From an uncultured Clostridia bacterium (GTDB lineage Bacteria > Bacillota > Clostridia > Lachnospirales > Lachnospiraceae), in the NCBI GenBank assembly GCA_947174885.1, contig CAMWKO010000020.1:1-46492 (forward strand): a DNA stretch of 46,492 nt. Reading direction: 5' to 3'. Positions 37,081 through 46,298 of this stretch are shown piece after piece. The notes under the pieces were generated by a model, which worked only from the letters and a program-made list of their open reading frames with translations, was not told the origin of the DNA and made no database searches. A program made the position numbers and the translations under genes. The stretch's first letter is position 1; each line of letters begins with the position of its first letter.

Positions 37081-38364
37081 TTATATATATCCATTAAACA
37101 TCATTCCGCTATATATTGAAGTCATATATACATTATTAAAATTATAAACAGGATTTCTGTAGCTTATAAGCTTTTTATCTACATATGCCATCGGGTTAAG
37201 CGATATATTACTTGCTTTGTTTAGAAGTGCCTTTTTAAATGCTCCAAGCTTATCCAGACTATCCTTTAACGTACCTTCATTTGCAGACTGGGTAAATAAT
37301 GCTTCATCTACTAATATTTTACTGTCTTCGCCAACTTTAAACCCTGCTGAATCCAATGAATCTTTATAGTAGGAAGAAATACCTTTAATATCCCTATATA
37401 GCGTTTCTGCCTCATATCCTCTTCCCACTCTGTCTTTGGCTAAATCCACCATATCATTGTACTTTTCAATAAGTTCGTTTACATTGTCAAGAATGGCATC
37501 GAAATCAGGCTTCAATCCGACATATACTTCTTTATCTCCACTTGCTGCCTTTAAGTTAACCATATACTGTTTTGCAATAGTAAAAGTATTTGAAGATGAA
37601 CTCCTTTCCATACCATTTATGGTAAACTTGGCATTCTGTGGCATTTTCTCGATATTATCCAATCCCAGATGAGCAACGGCATTCCCACTCTTGCTGTTTT
37701 CATTTGATGATATTGTAAATATAGTGCCCTTGTAATTAATTTCACCTGTAGCCTCTGACTGTATTGATAATGCACTTTTTCCTTCAGAGTTTTCTACTAC
37801 CTCTGCCTCAACTCCAATATTTGACCTGTTAATCAATCTGGCAAGCTTATCCTGAATATCTCTGTTAACTTCATTTGGTTTAACATTAAATTGAAATTCA
37901 TAGGTATATTCTCCTATAGAAAAATCAAAAGCATATGCACCTGACTTTAATCCAACAGCATCCTGTTTTAAATAATGTCCTGTATTTACTTGATTTGTTG
38001 CTATTGATTGTATTTTAATTTTCAAACCGGAATTAACTTCATTATCATTATTTCCTATATATTTAGCAGAAATCACGTCATCATCACTGGATATGGCTTT
38101 CTTCTTTGAAAATCCTGAATCCAAGTTTTCATTTTCAGATAATTCAGATGCAATATTTGTAATCGACCTAGCTACTTCCTTCAAATCAATGGCATATTTT
38201 TTAACCTCTTCACTTTCTGATATCTTATAAAGTGAAGAATTTTTATTAATCTTAACCATTCGATTATATACATCACGCAATTCACTTTTCTTATGGGTAT
38301 CGTATCTAGAAGTTTCTTTACCAACATAATTTGTCAGATAATAATTATATGCACTGTTAATCAT
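37081..38364 (-). CDS. FliD-like (flagellar cap / hook-associated protein 2-like) protein
   Basis: 427 aa. The middle part resembles FliD: LKIKIQSIATNQVNTG is like the FliD N-terminal beta segment, followed by IQDKLARLINRSNIGVEAEV and ALSIQSEATG. The C-terminal part has a heptad-rich stretch (DAILDNVNELIEKYNDMVDL) and an end typed KLISYRNPVYNF. The N-terminus is helical and lacks the usual FliD opening. ATG 38364 follows a full-strength AAGGAGGTGATTCAG. No other flagellar gene is nearby, so its role as a flagellar cap is doubtful; a surface or secreted relative is possible. Confidence 0.65.
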   Translation of the reverse strand: MINSAYNYYLTNYVGKETSRYDTHKKSELRDVYNRMVKINKNSSLYKISESEEVKKYAIDLKEVARSITNIASELSENENLDSGFSKKKAISSDDDVISAKYIGNNDNEVNSGLKIKIQSIATNQVNTGHYLKQDAVGLKSGAYAFDFSIGEYTYEFQFNVKPNEVNRDIQDKLARLINRSNIGVEAEVVENSEGKSALSIQSEATGEINYKGTIFTISSNENSKSGNAVAHLGLDNIEKMPQNAKFTINGMERSSSSNTFTIAKQYMVNLKAASGDKEVYVGLKPDFDAILDNVNELIEKYNDMVDLAKDRVGRGYEAETLYRDIKGISSYYKDSLDSAGFKVGEDSKILVDEALFTQSANEGTLKDSLDKLGAFKKALLNKASNISLNPMAYVDKKLISYRNPVYNFNNVYMTSIYSGMMFNGYI

Positions 38365-38511
38365 CTGAATCACCTCCTTGTTTCAGACTATCTAGAGCGA
38401 AGCGGATAACTCCACATTATTTCTAGAATTTCTTTTTACAAAGTGCTTTCACAAAATCCATTTATACTCTTATAGTATATAATATAATCGCATTAATGTC
38501 AATGATATCTA

Positions 38512-40143
38512 CTATTTTTCTACTATTTTCTTTCGGATTCTCCAGCCTGAAACTATAGCAAACACTACTACAATTACCACCCATACTCCTATCGGTACAT
38601 TATTTATGTTAAAGCATCGAATATTAATCCACATTTGGTTAATTTCCTTACTCTCTTCATCATTAAAATACTCCATAACTACAGCTCTGTTTATAATTTC
38701 CTCTGAAGGATACTGTGCATATAGCTGTCTGTCTATCTGGTCAGCAGATGCACAAATAATATATTCATCATCTTCATTATTACCTGTGAAAAAATATCCT
38801 ACCGGATAATAAATGGCTTCTTCTTCATCCTCTTCTGCTCCGTAACACCAGTCGGCATATTCAAATATTGTATCATCCTCACCGCCTGCTATAACAGAGG
38901 TATATCCTATATAATACATATTACGCACTGCATTATCAGGTCTTGAAAGAAAATTCACAAAAGCTTCCGCTGCATGCTGCCTTTTAATATTGCCATTAAT
39001 GCCGGATTTAAGCATTACCCAGCCATCAAACCAGAGATTTGTACATTCCTTTGGTGCCACAAATTTTAAACATAAACCATCCTCATCTGCCTGGTCTATT
39101 GAGTAAACCGCATCTCCTGACCACTGATAATTTGCAACAATTTTTCCGGTTACCATATCAGCTTTACCACTGTCAGTTTCCAAAGCATATATATTATCCA
39201 TAATATCCTGTAACAAATCCTGTACCTCACTAATAGTTTCAGTACTTACATCATTCATTACCTCTGTCAGCTTTTCTGCATATTTTTCATCGTTTCTAAA
39301 AGCCTCGTCCATAAGCAAATCTGCATATACAATTCCAAGCATGGCAAAATATGTATCTCTTACATTATCCTTTAAAGTAATCTGCCTGTTAAACTTCTTA
39401 TTACTAAATACAGACCATGTAGATGCCTCCTCATATGTCACAAATTCCGGATTATATACTATTCCTGTAATTCCCCACATATATCCTGCCGCATATTTAC
39501 TCCAGCTTTCTCCTCGTATTTCATTAGTCTCAAATACATCTTTTATATATGGCGATACACCATTTATATAATAATTATTATCATCCTCTTCATTATAAAA
39601 ATCCTTTGAAAACTCCTGAAGCTTATCCTCTGCCATCAGCTTCATAATCATATAATCAGAAGGACACACTAAATCATATGTATCTCCCATTGTCAACTGA
39701 TTGTATAAATCTTCATTTGTACCAAAGCAGGAATATTCTACTTCTACCCTCTGACCATAGGTTTCATAATACCATTCCTCAAAATCATCTATTAAAGAAT
39801 TTTCTCCTATGATTTGAGTACCATTACTTAACTCAATGAGCTCTTCCTCATCCCAGTCACCCAAATCAATATATTCTTCCCAGTTGCATACACGAAGCTT
39901 TATAACATCATCTGTGCTTTTATCATTATCTGCTTTACTCATATAAACCTCTGATATTTTCGCATCTGAGTTAAACATATCAATATCTGATAAATATAGA
40001 TTACCGGCTACACCTTTCATGGTATATGCTGTAAATACTGTAGCTACTGTAAATATAAAACCACTAAAAAGGCTCATATATCTCTTAATTTTTTTATTTG
40101 TCCATACACAATTTTTAGAATCAATAAATTTTATTACTTTCAT
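38512..40143 (-). CDS. potD: Polyamine ABC transporter substrate-binding protein (PotD-like), membrane-anchored at both ends
   Basis: 543 aa. The binding domain (LRVCNWEEYIDLG, CPSDYMIMKLM, AGYMWGITGIVYNPEFV, DGWVMLKSG) is of the spermidine/putrescine type. In place of a lipobox it has an N-terminal membrane segment (YMSLFSGFIFTVATVFTAYT) and a second one at the C-terminus (IGVWVVIVVVFAIVSG) followed by RIRKK, so both ends are held in the membrane. Longer than PotD of E. coli (about 350 aa). Last gene of potABCD, 24 nt after potC. Confidence 0.88.
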   Translation of the reverse strand: MKVIKFIDSKNCVWTNKKIKRYMSLFSGFIFTVATVFTAYTMKGVAGNLYLSDIDMFNSDAKISEVYMSKADNDKSTDDVIKLRVCNWEEYIDLGDWDEEELIELSNGTQIIGENSLIDDFEEWYYETYGQRVEVEYSCFGTNEDLYNQLTMGDTYDLVCPSDYMIMKLMAEDKLQEFSKDFYNEEDDNNYYINGVSPYIKDVFETNEIRGESWSKYAAGYMWGITGIVYNPEFVTYEEASTWSVFSNKKFNRQITLKDNVRDTYFAMLGIVYADLLMDEAFRNDEKYAEKLTEVMNDVSTETISEVQDLLQDIMDNIYALETDSGKADMVTGKIVANYQWSGDAVYSIDQADEDGLCLKFVAPKECTNLWFDGWVMLKSGINGNIKRQHAAEAFVNFLSRPDNAVRNMYYIGYTSVIAGGEDDTIFEYADWCYGAEEDEEEAIYYPVGYFFTGNNEDDEYIICASADQIDRQLYAQYPSEEIINRAVVMEYFNDEESKEINQMWINIRCFNINNVPIGVWVVIVVVFAIVSGWRIRKKIVEK

Positions 40144-40167
40144 TTCTTTTCCTTCATATATGTCTGA

Positions 40168-40956
40168 TTATGCTTTATCTTTTATTGAAGCCTTTAAATT
40201 CATTACTACTACTACCAATATAACTATTACAAAAATAATAGTTGATAATGCCCACAAGGCTGTTTTGATATCTGTCTGTGAACCCTTTGTTGCATTGACT
40301 ACATATGTACTTATAGTGTCAAAGGTTGCAGGCTTAGTGTAGGTAGTTATAAAATAATCATCTAAAGATAAAGTAACTGCCAATCCAAATCCTGAAACAA
40401 TACCTGGTGCTATTTGTGGTATTATTACTTTTCTAAGTGCTGTAGCCGAAGATGCACCTAAATCCATTGCTGCTTCATACAGGCTGTTATCCATCTGCTT
40501 AAGCTTTGGCACAACAGACAAATATACAAACGGTGCCGACAGTACTACATGACCTATAACAAGAGGAAGATATGTACTTTTATCTATTCCAAATACTGCA
40601 ATAAGTAAAATACAAATGGAAAAGCCTGTAACTACATCTGCATTTACTACCGGTACCTGATTCATGGCACCTATTCCCATCTGTGGAAACTTCTTACTAT
40701 AAAATGCGCCTAATGCCCCAAGTGTTCCGAGTATTGTAGAAATAATTGCCGAACCAAATGCCAGAATTACAGTTCCTGCAATCATTTCTGTAAGCTCCGT
40801 GCTTGTAAACAGGGTCTTATAATTGTTTAACGAAAATCCATGTATTGGTCCGATATTTGCAGAATCAGTAAAGCTGTATACTGCCAATATAAGTATAGGT
40901 GCATATATAATTAAAATCACAATAATCATAAAAAATACTTTTGCAAATTTCTTCAT
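40168..40956 (-). CDS. potC: Polyamine ABC transporter permease PotC
   Basis: 262 aa with six membrane segments. The ATPase-coupling EAA loop is visible as YEAAMDLGASSATALRKVIIPQ. IGPIHGFSLNNYKTLF is typical of PotC. Its ATG overlaps the stop of potB (TAATG), so the two are translationally coupled and form the heterodimeric channel. Confidence 0.93.
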   Translation of the reverse strand: MKKFAKVFFMIIVILIIYAPILILAVYSFTDSANIGPIHGFSLNNYKTLFTSTELTEMIAGTVILAFGSAIISTILGTLGALGAFYSKKFPQMGIGAMNQVPVVNADVVTGFSICILLIAVFGIDKSTYLPLVIGHVVLSAPFVYLSVVPKLKQMDNSLYEAAMDLGASSATALRKVIIPQIAPGIVSGFGLAVTLSLDDYFITTYTKPATFDTISTYVVNATKGSQTDIKTALWALSTIIFVIVILVVVVMNLKASIKDKA

Positions 40957-41756
40957 TATATTTTCACACCTCCTCTTCCCGTATGGTCGTCCTCCTCATA
41001 TTTATTTGTAAACAATGTAAATACTAAAATAATAATAAGTAATATCAATGCAATCATCGAGCCATTATGCCAATCATATGCACTGAAATAGCTGCCAATA
41101 AGGCTACCCATAATATATGTACTGTTATAAAGCATATCTAATACTACATAATTGGTCATAGATGGTAAAAATACCATAACTATACCACTGATAATTCCCG
41201 GCAAAGAAAGCGGCAGGCTTACCTTAATAAATGTTTTTACCGGACTGGCTCCCAAATCAGACGCAGCCTCAAGCAGACTGTTATCAAGCTTTAATAGTGT
41301 TGTATACATTGGCAATATCATAAATGGAAGAAAATCATATGTCATTCCGATAATTGTATTTAAAAAAGGATGAAATGCAAGATTTCCTTCAATTATTGTC
41401 AATATTTCCTTAAGTGCGGTAATTCGCAAAGTAAAGTTAATCCACATAGGTATCACAAAAATCAATACTACTGTTGATTTATATTTTATTTTACTTCTTG
41501 CAAGTATATATGCAATAGGATATGCAATTAACAGACATACTATTGTAGTCACTATTGCTATACAAAGGCTATAGAACAATGTTCCAATAGTATTCGGACT
41601 CGTAAAAAAGCCCACTAAATTATCTATAGAAAACTTACCTTCACCATTTGTAAACGCATAAAAAATAATTACAAGTAAAGGTGCAACTACAAAGCACAGC
41701 AAAAACACGCTATATGGAATACATAAATGTTTTCTGTTTAAACGTAACTTTTTCAT
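40956..41756 (-). CDS. potB: Polyamine ABC transporter permease PotB
   Basis: 266 aa with six membrane segments. EAA loop: LEAASDLGASPVKTFIKVSL. FSIDNLVGFF and FLPFMILPMYTTLLKLD are typical of PotB. The ribosome site AAGGAGAGATTAAA precedes the ATG. It lies 118 nt after potA. Confidence 0.93.
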   Translation of the reverse strand: MKKLRLNRKHLCIPYSVFLLCFVVAPLLVIIFYAFTNGEGKFSIDNLVGFFTSPNTIGTLFYSLCIAIVTTIVCLLIAYPIAYILARSKIKYKSTVVLIFVIPMWINFTLRITALKEILTIIEGNLAFHPFLNTIIGMTYDFLPFMILPMYTTLLKLDNSLLEAASDLGASPVKTFIKVSLPLSLPGIISGIVMVFLPSMTNYVVLDMLYNSTYIMGSLIGSYFSAYDWHNGSMIALILLIIILVFTLFTNKYEEDDHTGRGGVKI

Positions 41757-41874
41757 TTTAATCTCTCCTTGTGATTAATCCTTGTAATAAATAAGTTTAA
41801 AAGGATTTGTAAAACTAATATATACCTTTAAAACTCTCCGGTTTTATAAATTCTTTAATCTGCAAAGCTGCAAT

Positions 41875-43320
41875 CTACTTCTTAATTGAATACTGAATAC
41901 TTTCTTCTTTTATCACAAGGCTTACATAGTCATCCATATTCCATAGATATTCATCATCTACTACAATATCTATATCTTCATCTGTACGAACTACATAGCT
42001 GTAATGGTCACCCTTATAGATAAGACTTATTATGTGACCACAAATTATACCTGTTTCTTCATTATCACTCATAGTAATATCTTCCGGTTTTATAGATACA
42101 ATTACCTTTAACTTATCTGTATCTATTTCATCTCCATGGGCATCTATAAGAGTACCTTCCTCATTAAAGCCTGCCCCCTGTATTACCTTTGTAAGGTCGC
42201 AATTAAGTTTTCCATCTAAAAACTCCAGCTTATAATGTCTGTCAATAGCAGTTTCAATACGGTTAATCGTATTTTCCGCAAGCATTACATGAATACCATC
42301 AGGTTCAATAATGAGTCCTACTTTTGTACCTATCTCTGTTTTTTTTGTAGACTGCACAACAATTTCATTCTTTCCTGATATTATAGTTATTTCATAATGC
42401 ACACCCTTAAATATAACGGATATTACTTCTCCCTGTATCATTCCGTCTTCCGGTGTAGTAATAATAATATCTTCCGGTCTTACTACTGCATCAATCATTG
42501 TTCCCTTTTCCACATCATCCAGACACTCAAAGTCGTATCCGCAAAATCTTACCTTGAGCTTATCCGTCATCACTCCGCCAAATACATTACTTTCACCGAT
42601 AAAGTCGGCTACAAACGCATTTTTAGGCTCATTGTATATGTCCTCAGGTGTACCTATCTGCTGAATTTTACCCTCTGACATTACTACTATCTTGTCAGAC
42701 ATGGTAAGAGCTTCCTCCTGGTCATGAGTTACATATATAAATGTAATACCAAGTCTTTCATGCATATTCTTAAGTTCAATCTGCATTTCCTTACGCATCT
42801 TTAAATCCAATGCACCCAACGGTTCATCTAAAAGCAGGATTTCAGGTTCATTAACAATCGCTCTGGCTATAGCAATTCTTTGCTGCTGTCCCCCTGAAAG
42901 TGTCTGTATCTTTCTCTTTTCAAAATCCTCTAAATCTACAATTTCAAGTGCCTTTTTAACTCTTTTATTTATTTCCTCCTTTGGCAGCTTTTTCAGCTTA
43001 AGACCAAAGGCAATGTTCTCAAATACGTTCAAATGAGGGAATAACGCATATCTTTGAAACACTGTATTAATAGGTCGCTTATTAGGTGGCAGTTTACTAA
43101 TATCCTTGCCGTCCAATAAAATCTGTCCCTCACTAGGCAGCTCAAATCCAGCAATCATTCTGAGAGTTGTAGTTTTACCACAACCGGAAGGTCCAAGAAA
43201 CGTGACAAATTCACCTTTTTGTATGGACAGATTAAAATTACTTACTGCACTAAATCCATCCTCAAAAATTTTGGAAATATTATTTAATTCAATGATTTTA
43301 TTTTCGTTTGATTGGCTCAC
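41875..43320 (-). CDS. potA: Polyamine ABC transporter ATP-binding protein PotA, with duplicated C-terminal domain
   Basis: 481 aa, about 100 longer than usual PotA. Nucleotide-binding domain: Walker A GPSGCGKTTTLR (about 38-49), signature LSGGQQQRIAIARA, Walker B PEILLLDEPLGALD, switch His in YVTHDQEEA. Two TOBE-like regulatory repeats follow: VRPEDIIITTPEDGMIQGEV with FKGVHYEIT, and IKPEDITMSDNEETGIICG with YKGDHYSYVV. First gene of the transporter operon, with AAAGGAGGAAAC as ribosome site. Confidence 0.93.
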   Translation of the reverse strand: MSQSNENKIIELNNISKIFEDGFSAVSNFNLSIQKGEFVTFLGPSGCGKTTTLRMIAGFELPSEGQILLDGKDISKLPPNKRPINTVFQRYALFPHLNVFENIAFGLKLKKLPKEEINKRVKKALEIVDLEDFEKRKIQTLSGGQQQRIAIARAIVNEPEILLLDEPLGALDLKMRKEMQIELKNMHERLGITFIYVTHDQEEALTMSDKIVVMSEGKIQQIGTPEDIYNEPKNAFVADFIGESNVFGGVMTDKLKVRFCGYDFECLDDVEKGTMIDAVVRPEDIIITTPEDGMIQGEVISVIFKGVHYEITIISGKNEIVVQSTKKTEIGTKVGLIIEPDGIHVMLAENTINRIETAIDRHYKLEFLDGKLNCDLTKVIQGAGFNEEGTLIDAHGDEIDTDKLKVIVSIKPEDITMSDNEETGIICGHIISLIYKGDHYSYVVRTDEDIDIVVDDEYLWNMDDYVSLVIKEESIQYSIKK

Positions 43321-43453
43321 AAAAGTTTCCTCCTTTGATAGTCTAGCTAATATAATACTATAACTTTTACAATTATCAAATAAAATCTTTACTAAATTTA
43401 TAATTTCTTTTGAATGATAAGCTTAATTTTAATCTTATAGCCGCTTTTAAATA

Positions 43454-43637
43454 TAGATTTTCCGTATTTTTTATTTTTTGATTTAAAAAGTCTTGTTGCC
43501 AAAGGCAACATAGACATCTTGCAGATAAAATCGAAAATGAAGGTTCACTTTCATTTTCGATTTTATTTGCAAGATGCTTACATCATTATTATGATGTAAG
43601 CTTTTTAAATCAAAAAATAAAAAATACGGAAAATCTA
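43454..43637. repeat. Structured repeat, copy 4 (complete)
   Basis: The most complete copy of the family, 184 nt. Terminal inverted repeats 43454-43490 and 43601-43637 pair perfectly over 37 bp. Inside: hairpin GTTGCC-AAA-GGCAAC (43495-43509), long stem 43515-43576 with arms beginning CATCTTGCA and ending TGCAAGATG, and hairpin CTTACATCAT / ATGATGTAAG (43577-43600). Ends read TA-GATTTTCC and GGAAAATC-TA, so a TA target duplication is possible. It fills much of the 388-nt gap (43321-43708) between potA and the DUF1836 gene. Confidence 0.9.
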
Positions 43638-43708
43638 CACTTTTATGCCGATTGACTATATATTTTAAAAGTGTTATTATCCTTATTTAGAAAGGAGCGA
43701 CTATTATT

Positions 43709-44227
43709 ATGGAAGATAAAAATGCAATCTCAATTAATAATTTTCATATTCCCAGATGGGATGAATTACCAAATGTAGATTTATATTTAGATCAGGTTGT
43801 AAGCTTAGTAAACTCTTGTTTATCTCCTTATATATTTTTTAATGACAGCTATAGCAAATCAGAAAATGAACTGCTTACGAAAACTATGATAAATAATTAT
43901 GTTAAACATAATCTAATTGAAGCACCTATAAAAAAGCAGTATTCTAAGGTTCAGCTTGCAAAACTTTTTGTAATCTGTGTTTTGAAACAAGTCTATAGTA
44001 TGCAGGATATTAATGATTTGATAAAGATTGCCATAACTGATTCAGATTTAAAAACGGCCTATGATAAATTTTGCAGATTATTTGAGCAGGCATTGTTATG
44101 CACCTATACACGAAAGGATTTTATTGATAAATATTCCAGCAGTGACAATTTATATCTGTTAAAATCTGTTTTACTTTCCTGTAGTTATAAAATATACGTT
44201 AAAAATATTGCACTCAAAAAAAAGTAA
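43709..44227 (+). CDS. DUF1836 family protein
   Basis: 172 aa. The opening (INNFHIPRWDELPNVDLYLD) and YSKVQLAKLFVICVLKQVYSM identify the DUF1836 family of Firmicutes. The segment around 50-110 resembles a MerR-like winged helix, so DNA binding is plausible; function unproven. Ribosome site GAAAGGAGCG. Monocistronic, between a structured repeat and a strong terminator. Confidence 0.82.
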   Translation: MEDKNAISINNFHIPRWDELPNVDLYLDQVVSLVNSCLSPYIFFNDSYSKSENELLTKTMINNYVKHNLIEAPIKKQYSKVQLAKLFVICVLKQVYSMQDINDLIKIAITDSDLKTAYDKFCRLFEQALLCTYTRKDFIDKYSSSDNLYLLKSVLLSCSYKIYVKNIALKKK

Positions 44228-44231
44228 AAAT

Positions 44232-44275
44232 AAAAAGCCACCATACCGATTTATAAATTGTTATGGTGGCTTTTA
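44232..44275 (+). terminator. Terminator after the DUF1836 gene
   Basis: Arms AAAAGCCACCATA and TATGGTGGCTTTT pair fully around a 16-nt loop, with T4 on the right and A-run on the left. Confidence 0.88.
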
Positions 44276-44342
44276 TCATAATTATATAGTTTATCAGCAC
44301 TGATGGAAACTACGATATTTTTAATATACATAAAATTATTTA

Positions 44343-45122
44343 TTAATATAAAATCGTTTTATATATGTCGTAATCCTCCTGTTTGAAAACATTAAATACT
44401 ATTTTTTCTATCCATGTATCGTTTTTTAAAAAATCAATTACCGTCTCCACGGCGATTTCGGCAGCTTTCTGCTGCGGAAAGTGAAACTCTCCCGTTGATA
44501 TACAGCAGAAAGCAACACTTTTCAATTTATTTTCCAAAGCAAGCTCCAAACATGCTTTATAACAATCCGCTAGCTGCCTGCAATGTGTTTTTGTAAGTTT
44601 TCCTGATACAATCGGTCCAACGGTATGCAGAACATATCGGCAGGGAAGATTAAATGCAGGTGTAATTTTTGCACTGCCTGTTGGCTCATCGTATCCCTGT
44701 TTTGTCATCAGTTCATCGCAAGCCAGACGTAACCGGACACCACTAACGCTGTGAATGATGTTATCCACGCATGAATGGCAGGGTATAAAGCAACCTCGTA
44801 AAGCACTGTTTGCTGCATTTACAATCGCATCTACCTTTAATGTGGTAATATCACCACGCCACAGGATAATACGATTATTGACAGAGGTAGTCGGCAATGT
44901 ATTGATATCAGTAATTCCTCTTCTCTTTACTTCCTCGCTCAGATATTCATCCTGTACCTTTAGAAATTCAGCTCCTACTGGACGAGGTAAGCGAATATTC
45001 ATGAGACTTCTAAGAAGCTGTTTTTGCTCTTCTATATCGTCTGGGATTTCAATATCTCTATGTTGTGGCAATTCTAATAGCAATTCTTTAATAAGATATA
45101 TTCTTTTCTCATTATGTGTCAT
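44343..45122 (-). CDS. Zinc-containing macrodomain protein (protein-ADP-ribose hydrolase type)
   Basis: 259 aa. The macrodomain (about 85-255) has the ADP-ribose contacts DAIVNAANSALRG and CISTGEFHFPQQKAAEIAV, and the insertion CFIPCHSCVDNIIHSVSG, which carries the Cys/His residues of the zinc-bound macrodomain class. An N-terminal helical segment (about 1-80) precedes it. Known members remove ADP-ribose from proteins modified by a class M sirtuin. Here the sirtuin gene ends 3 nt upstream. ATG follows AAAGGAGAGTTGAGCC. Confidence 0.92.
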   Translation of the reverse strand: MTHNEKRIYLIKELLLELPQHRDIEIPDDIEEQKQLLRSLMNIRLPRPVGAEFLKVQDEYLSEEVKRRGITDINTLPTTSVNNRIILWRGDITTLKVDAIVNAANSALRGCFIPCHSCVDNIIHSVSGVRLRLACDELMTKQGYDEPTGSAKITPAFNLPCRYVLHTVGPIVSGKLTKTHCRQLADCYKACLELALENKLKSVAFCCISTGEFHFPQQKAAEIAVETVIDFLKNDTWIEKIVFNVFKQEDYDIYKTILY

Positions 45123-45125
45123 GGC

Positions 45126-46064
45126 TCAACTCTCCTTTGTTTTATTTATCATTCCTTTTAATATGTTTATGGTTTCATAAATATCTGCATTAATACAGAT
45201 TGATTTTTTTCTGATTTCTTCCGGAGCAAATGCTTCTCCCTTATTAATACAGGCATATGTCGCATTACACCACTTGTCTGTCATCTTCCAGAAAGGATAT
45301 TTAATAATGGACGGTGTGTTATATCCTACACCCAGCTCTAAAAATAATACCTTTGTGTTGTGATGACTTCTTAAAAACAATTCGTATCTGTCTGCTGCCT
45401 GATGCCATCCCTCATCCTCTACAAAAGTACCATCAGCACGAAGATTCATGCTCATAGGTTTCCCACATTTAGGACAATAAGGAATGAATTCATCCGGTAC
45501 AAGCATTTTTGCTGTAATGTTATCAGGTAAATATAAACTGCCGTCTGCAGCGATTTTAAAGCCTTGAGACTTTACCATTTTGCAAACTATTTCTGAATTA
45601 TCATAAGTTTCTTCATGGCAGGGCTCACTACACTGACACAGACCATAATCTCCCTGTGTATAGTATAGCCTTTTCCTGTCAAATCCAGCCTTTTGAAAGC
45701 AGTGGTCTACATTAGTGGTAATAACAAAGTAATCCTTATCTTTTATCAACTCATACAGCTTATTATATAATGGATTTGGCGGATTCATGTAACGGTTTAT
45801 ATAAATGTATCTGCTCCAATATGCCCAATATTCATTAAGAGTTTCATATGGATAAAATCCCCCTGAATACATGTTTTTAAAATTATATTTATTTGAAAAA
45901 TCAGAAAAATACTTGTCAAATCGTGTTCCACTATAAGTAAATCCGGCAGCAGTAGAAAGACCTGCTCCTGCTCCGATAATAACTGTTTCTGCATTTTCCA
46001 ATACATACTGTAAATCATCTATGCAATTTGAGATATTGATTGTTTCTGACATCTTGAATAACAT
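45126..46064 (-). CDS. Sirtuin, SirTM (class M)-like ADP-ribosyltransferase
   Basis: 312 aa. NAD-binding motif IIGAGAGLSTAAGF (about 31-44) with TYSGTRFDKYFSDF; TTNVDHCFQKAGF corresponds to the sirtuin TQNxD region. The place of the usual catalytic HG reads YTQGDYG, i.e. Gln for His, as I recall for class M sirtuins, which transfer ADP-ribose instead of deacylating. A zinc site is supplied by CQC, PCHEE and CPKCGKP. ATG follows AGGAGGAGGTAC. The macrodomain gene is directly downstream. The lipoylated partner GcvH-L and LplA2 of known systems are not seen. Confidence 0.88.
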   Translation of the reverse strand: MLFKMSETINISNCIDDLQYVLENAETVIIGAGAGLSTAAGFTYSGTRFDKYFSDFSNKYNFKNMYSGGFYPYETLNEYWAYWSRYIYINRYMNPPNPLYNKLYELIKDKDYFVITTNVDHCFQKAGFDRKRLYYTQGDYGLCQCSEPCHEETYDNSEIVCKMVKSQGFKIAADGSLYLPDNITAKMLVPDEFIPYCPKCGKPMSMNLRADGTFVEDEGWHQAADRYELFLRSHHNTKVLFLELGVGYNTPSIIKYPFWKMTDKWCNATYACINKGEAFAPEEIRKKSICINADIYETINILKGMINKTKES

Positions 46065-46177
46065 GTACCTCCTCCTATTCTTTTCTAATATATTGTAGCT
46101 TTTAATAAAAAACCTGTAAATATATTTTCTAAATCCTGATAATTCTTCCTTTTCATTTTATCAATAATAGCAAAAGT

Positions 46178-46197
46178 AAAAAAGTACGCACTTTTTT
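46178..46197. other. Short AT-rich hairpin upstream of the sirtuin gene
   Basis: AAAAAAGT-ACGC-ACTTTTTT is a perfect 8-bp stem with flanking A and T runs. It could end transcription of the aldo/keto reductase gene reading leftwards. The rest of 46065-46298 shows nothing I can support. Confidence 0.45.
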
Positions 46198-46298
46198 GTA
46201 ACTAACCCTCTCTGACAGTAACTTTTGCTGATTTCACAGTTGTTACTTGTAATCTTTCTGCAGGCAAGGTTAATTTCAAGTCCGTGAAGCGATAATAT

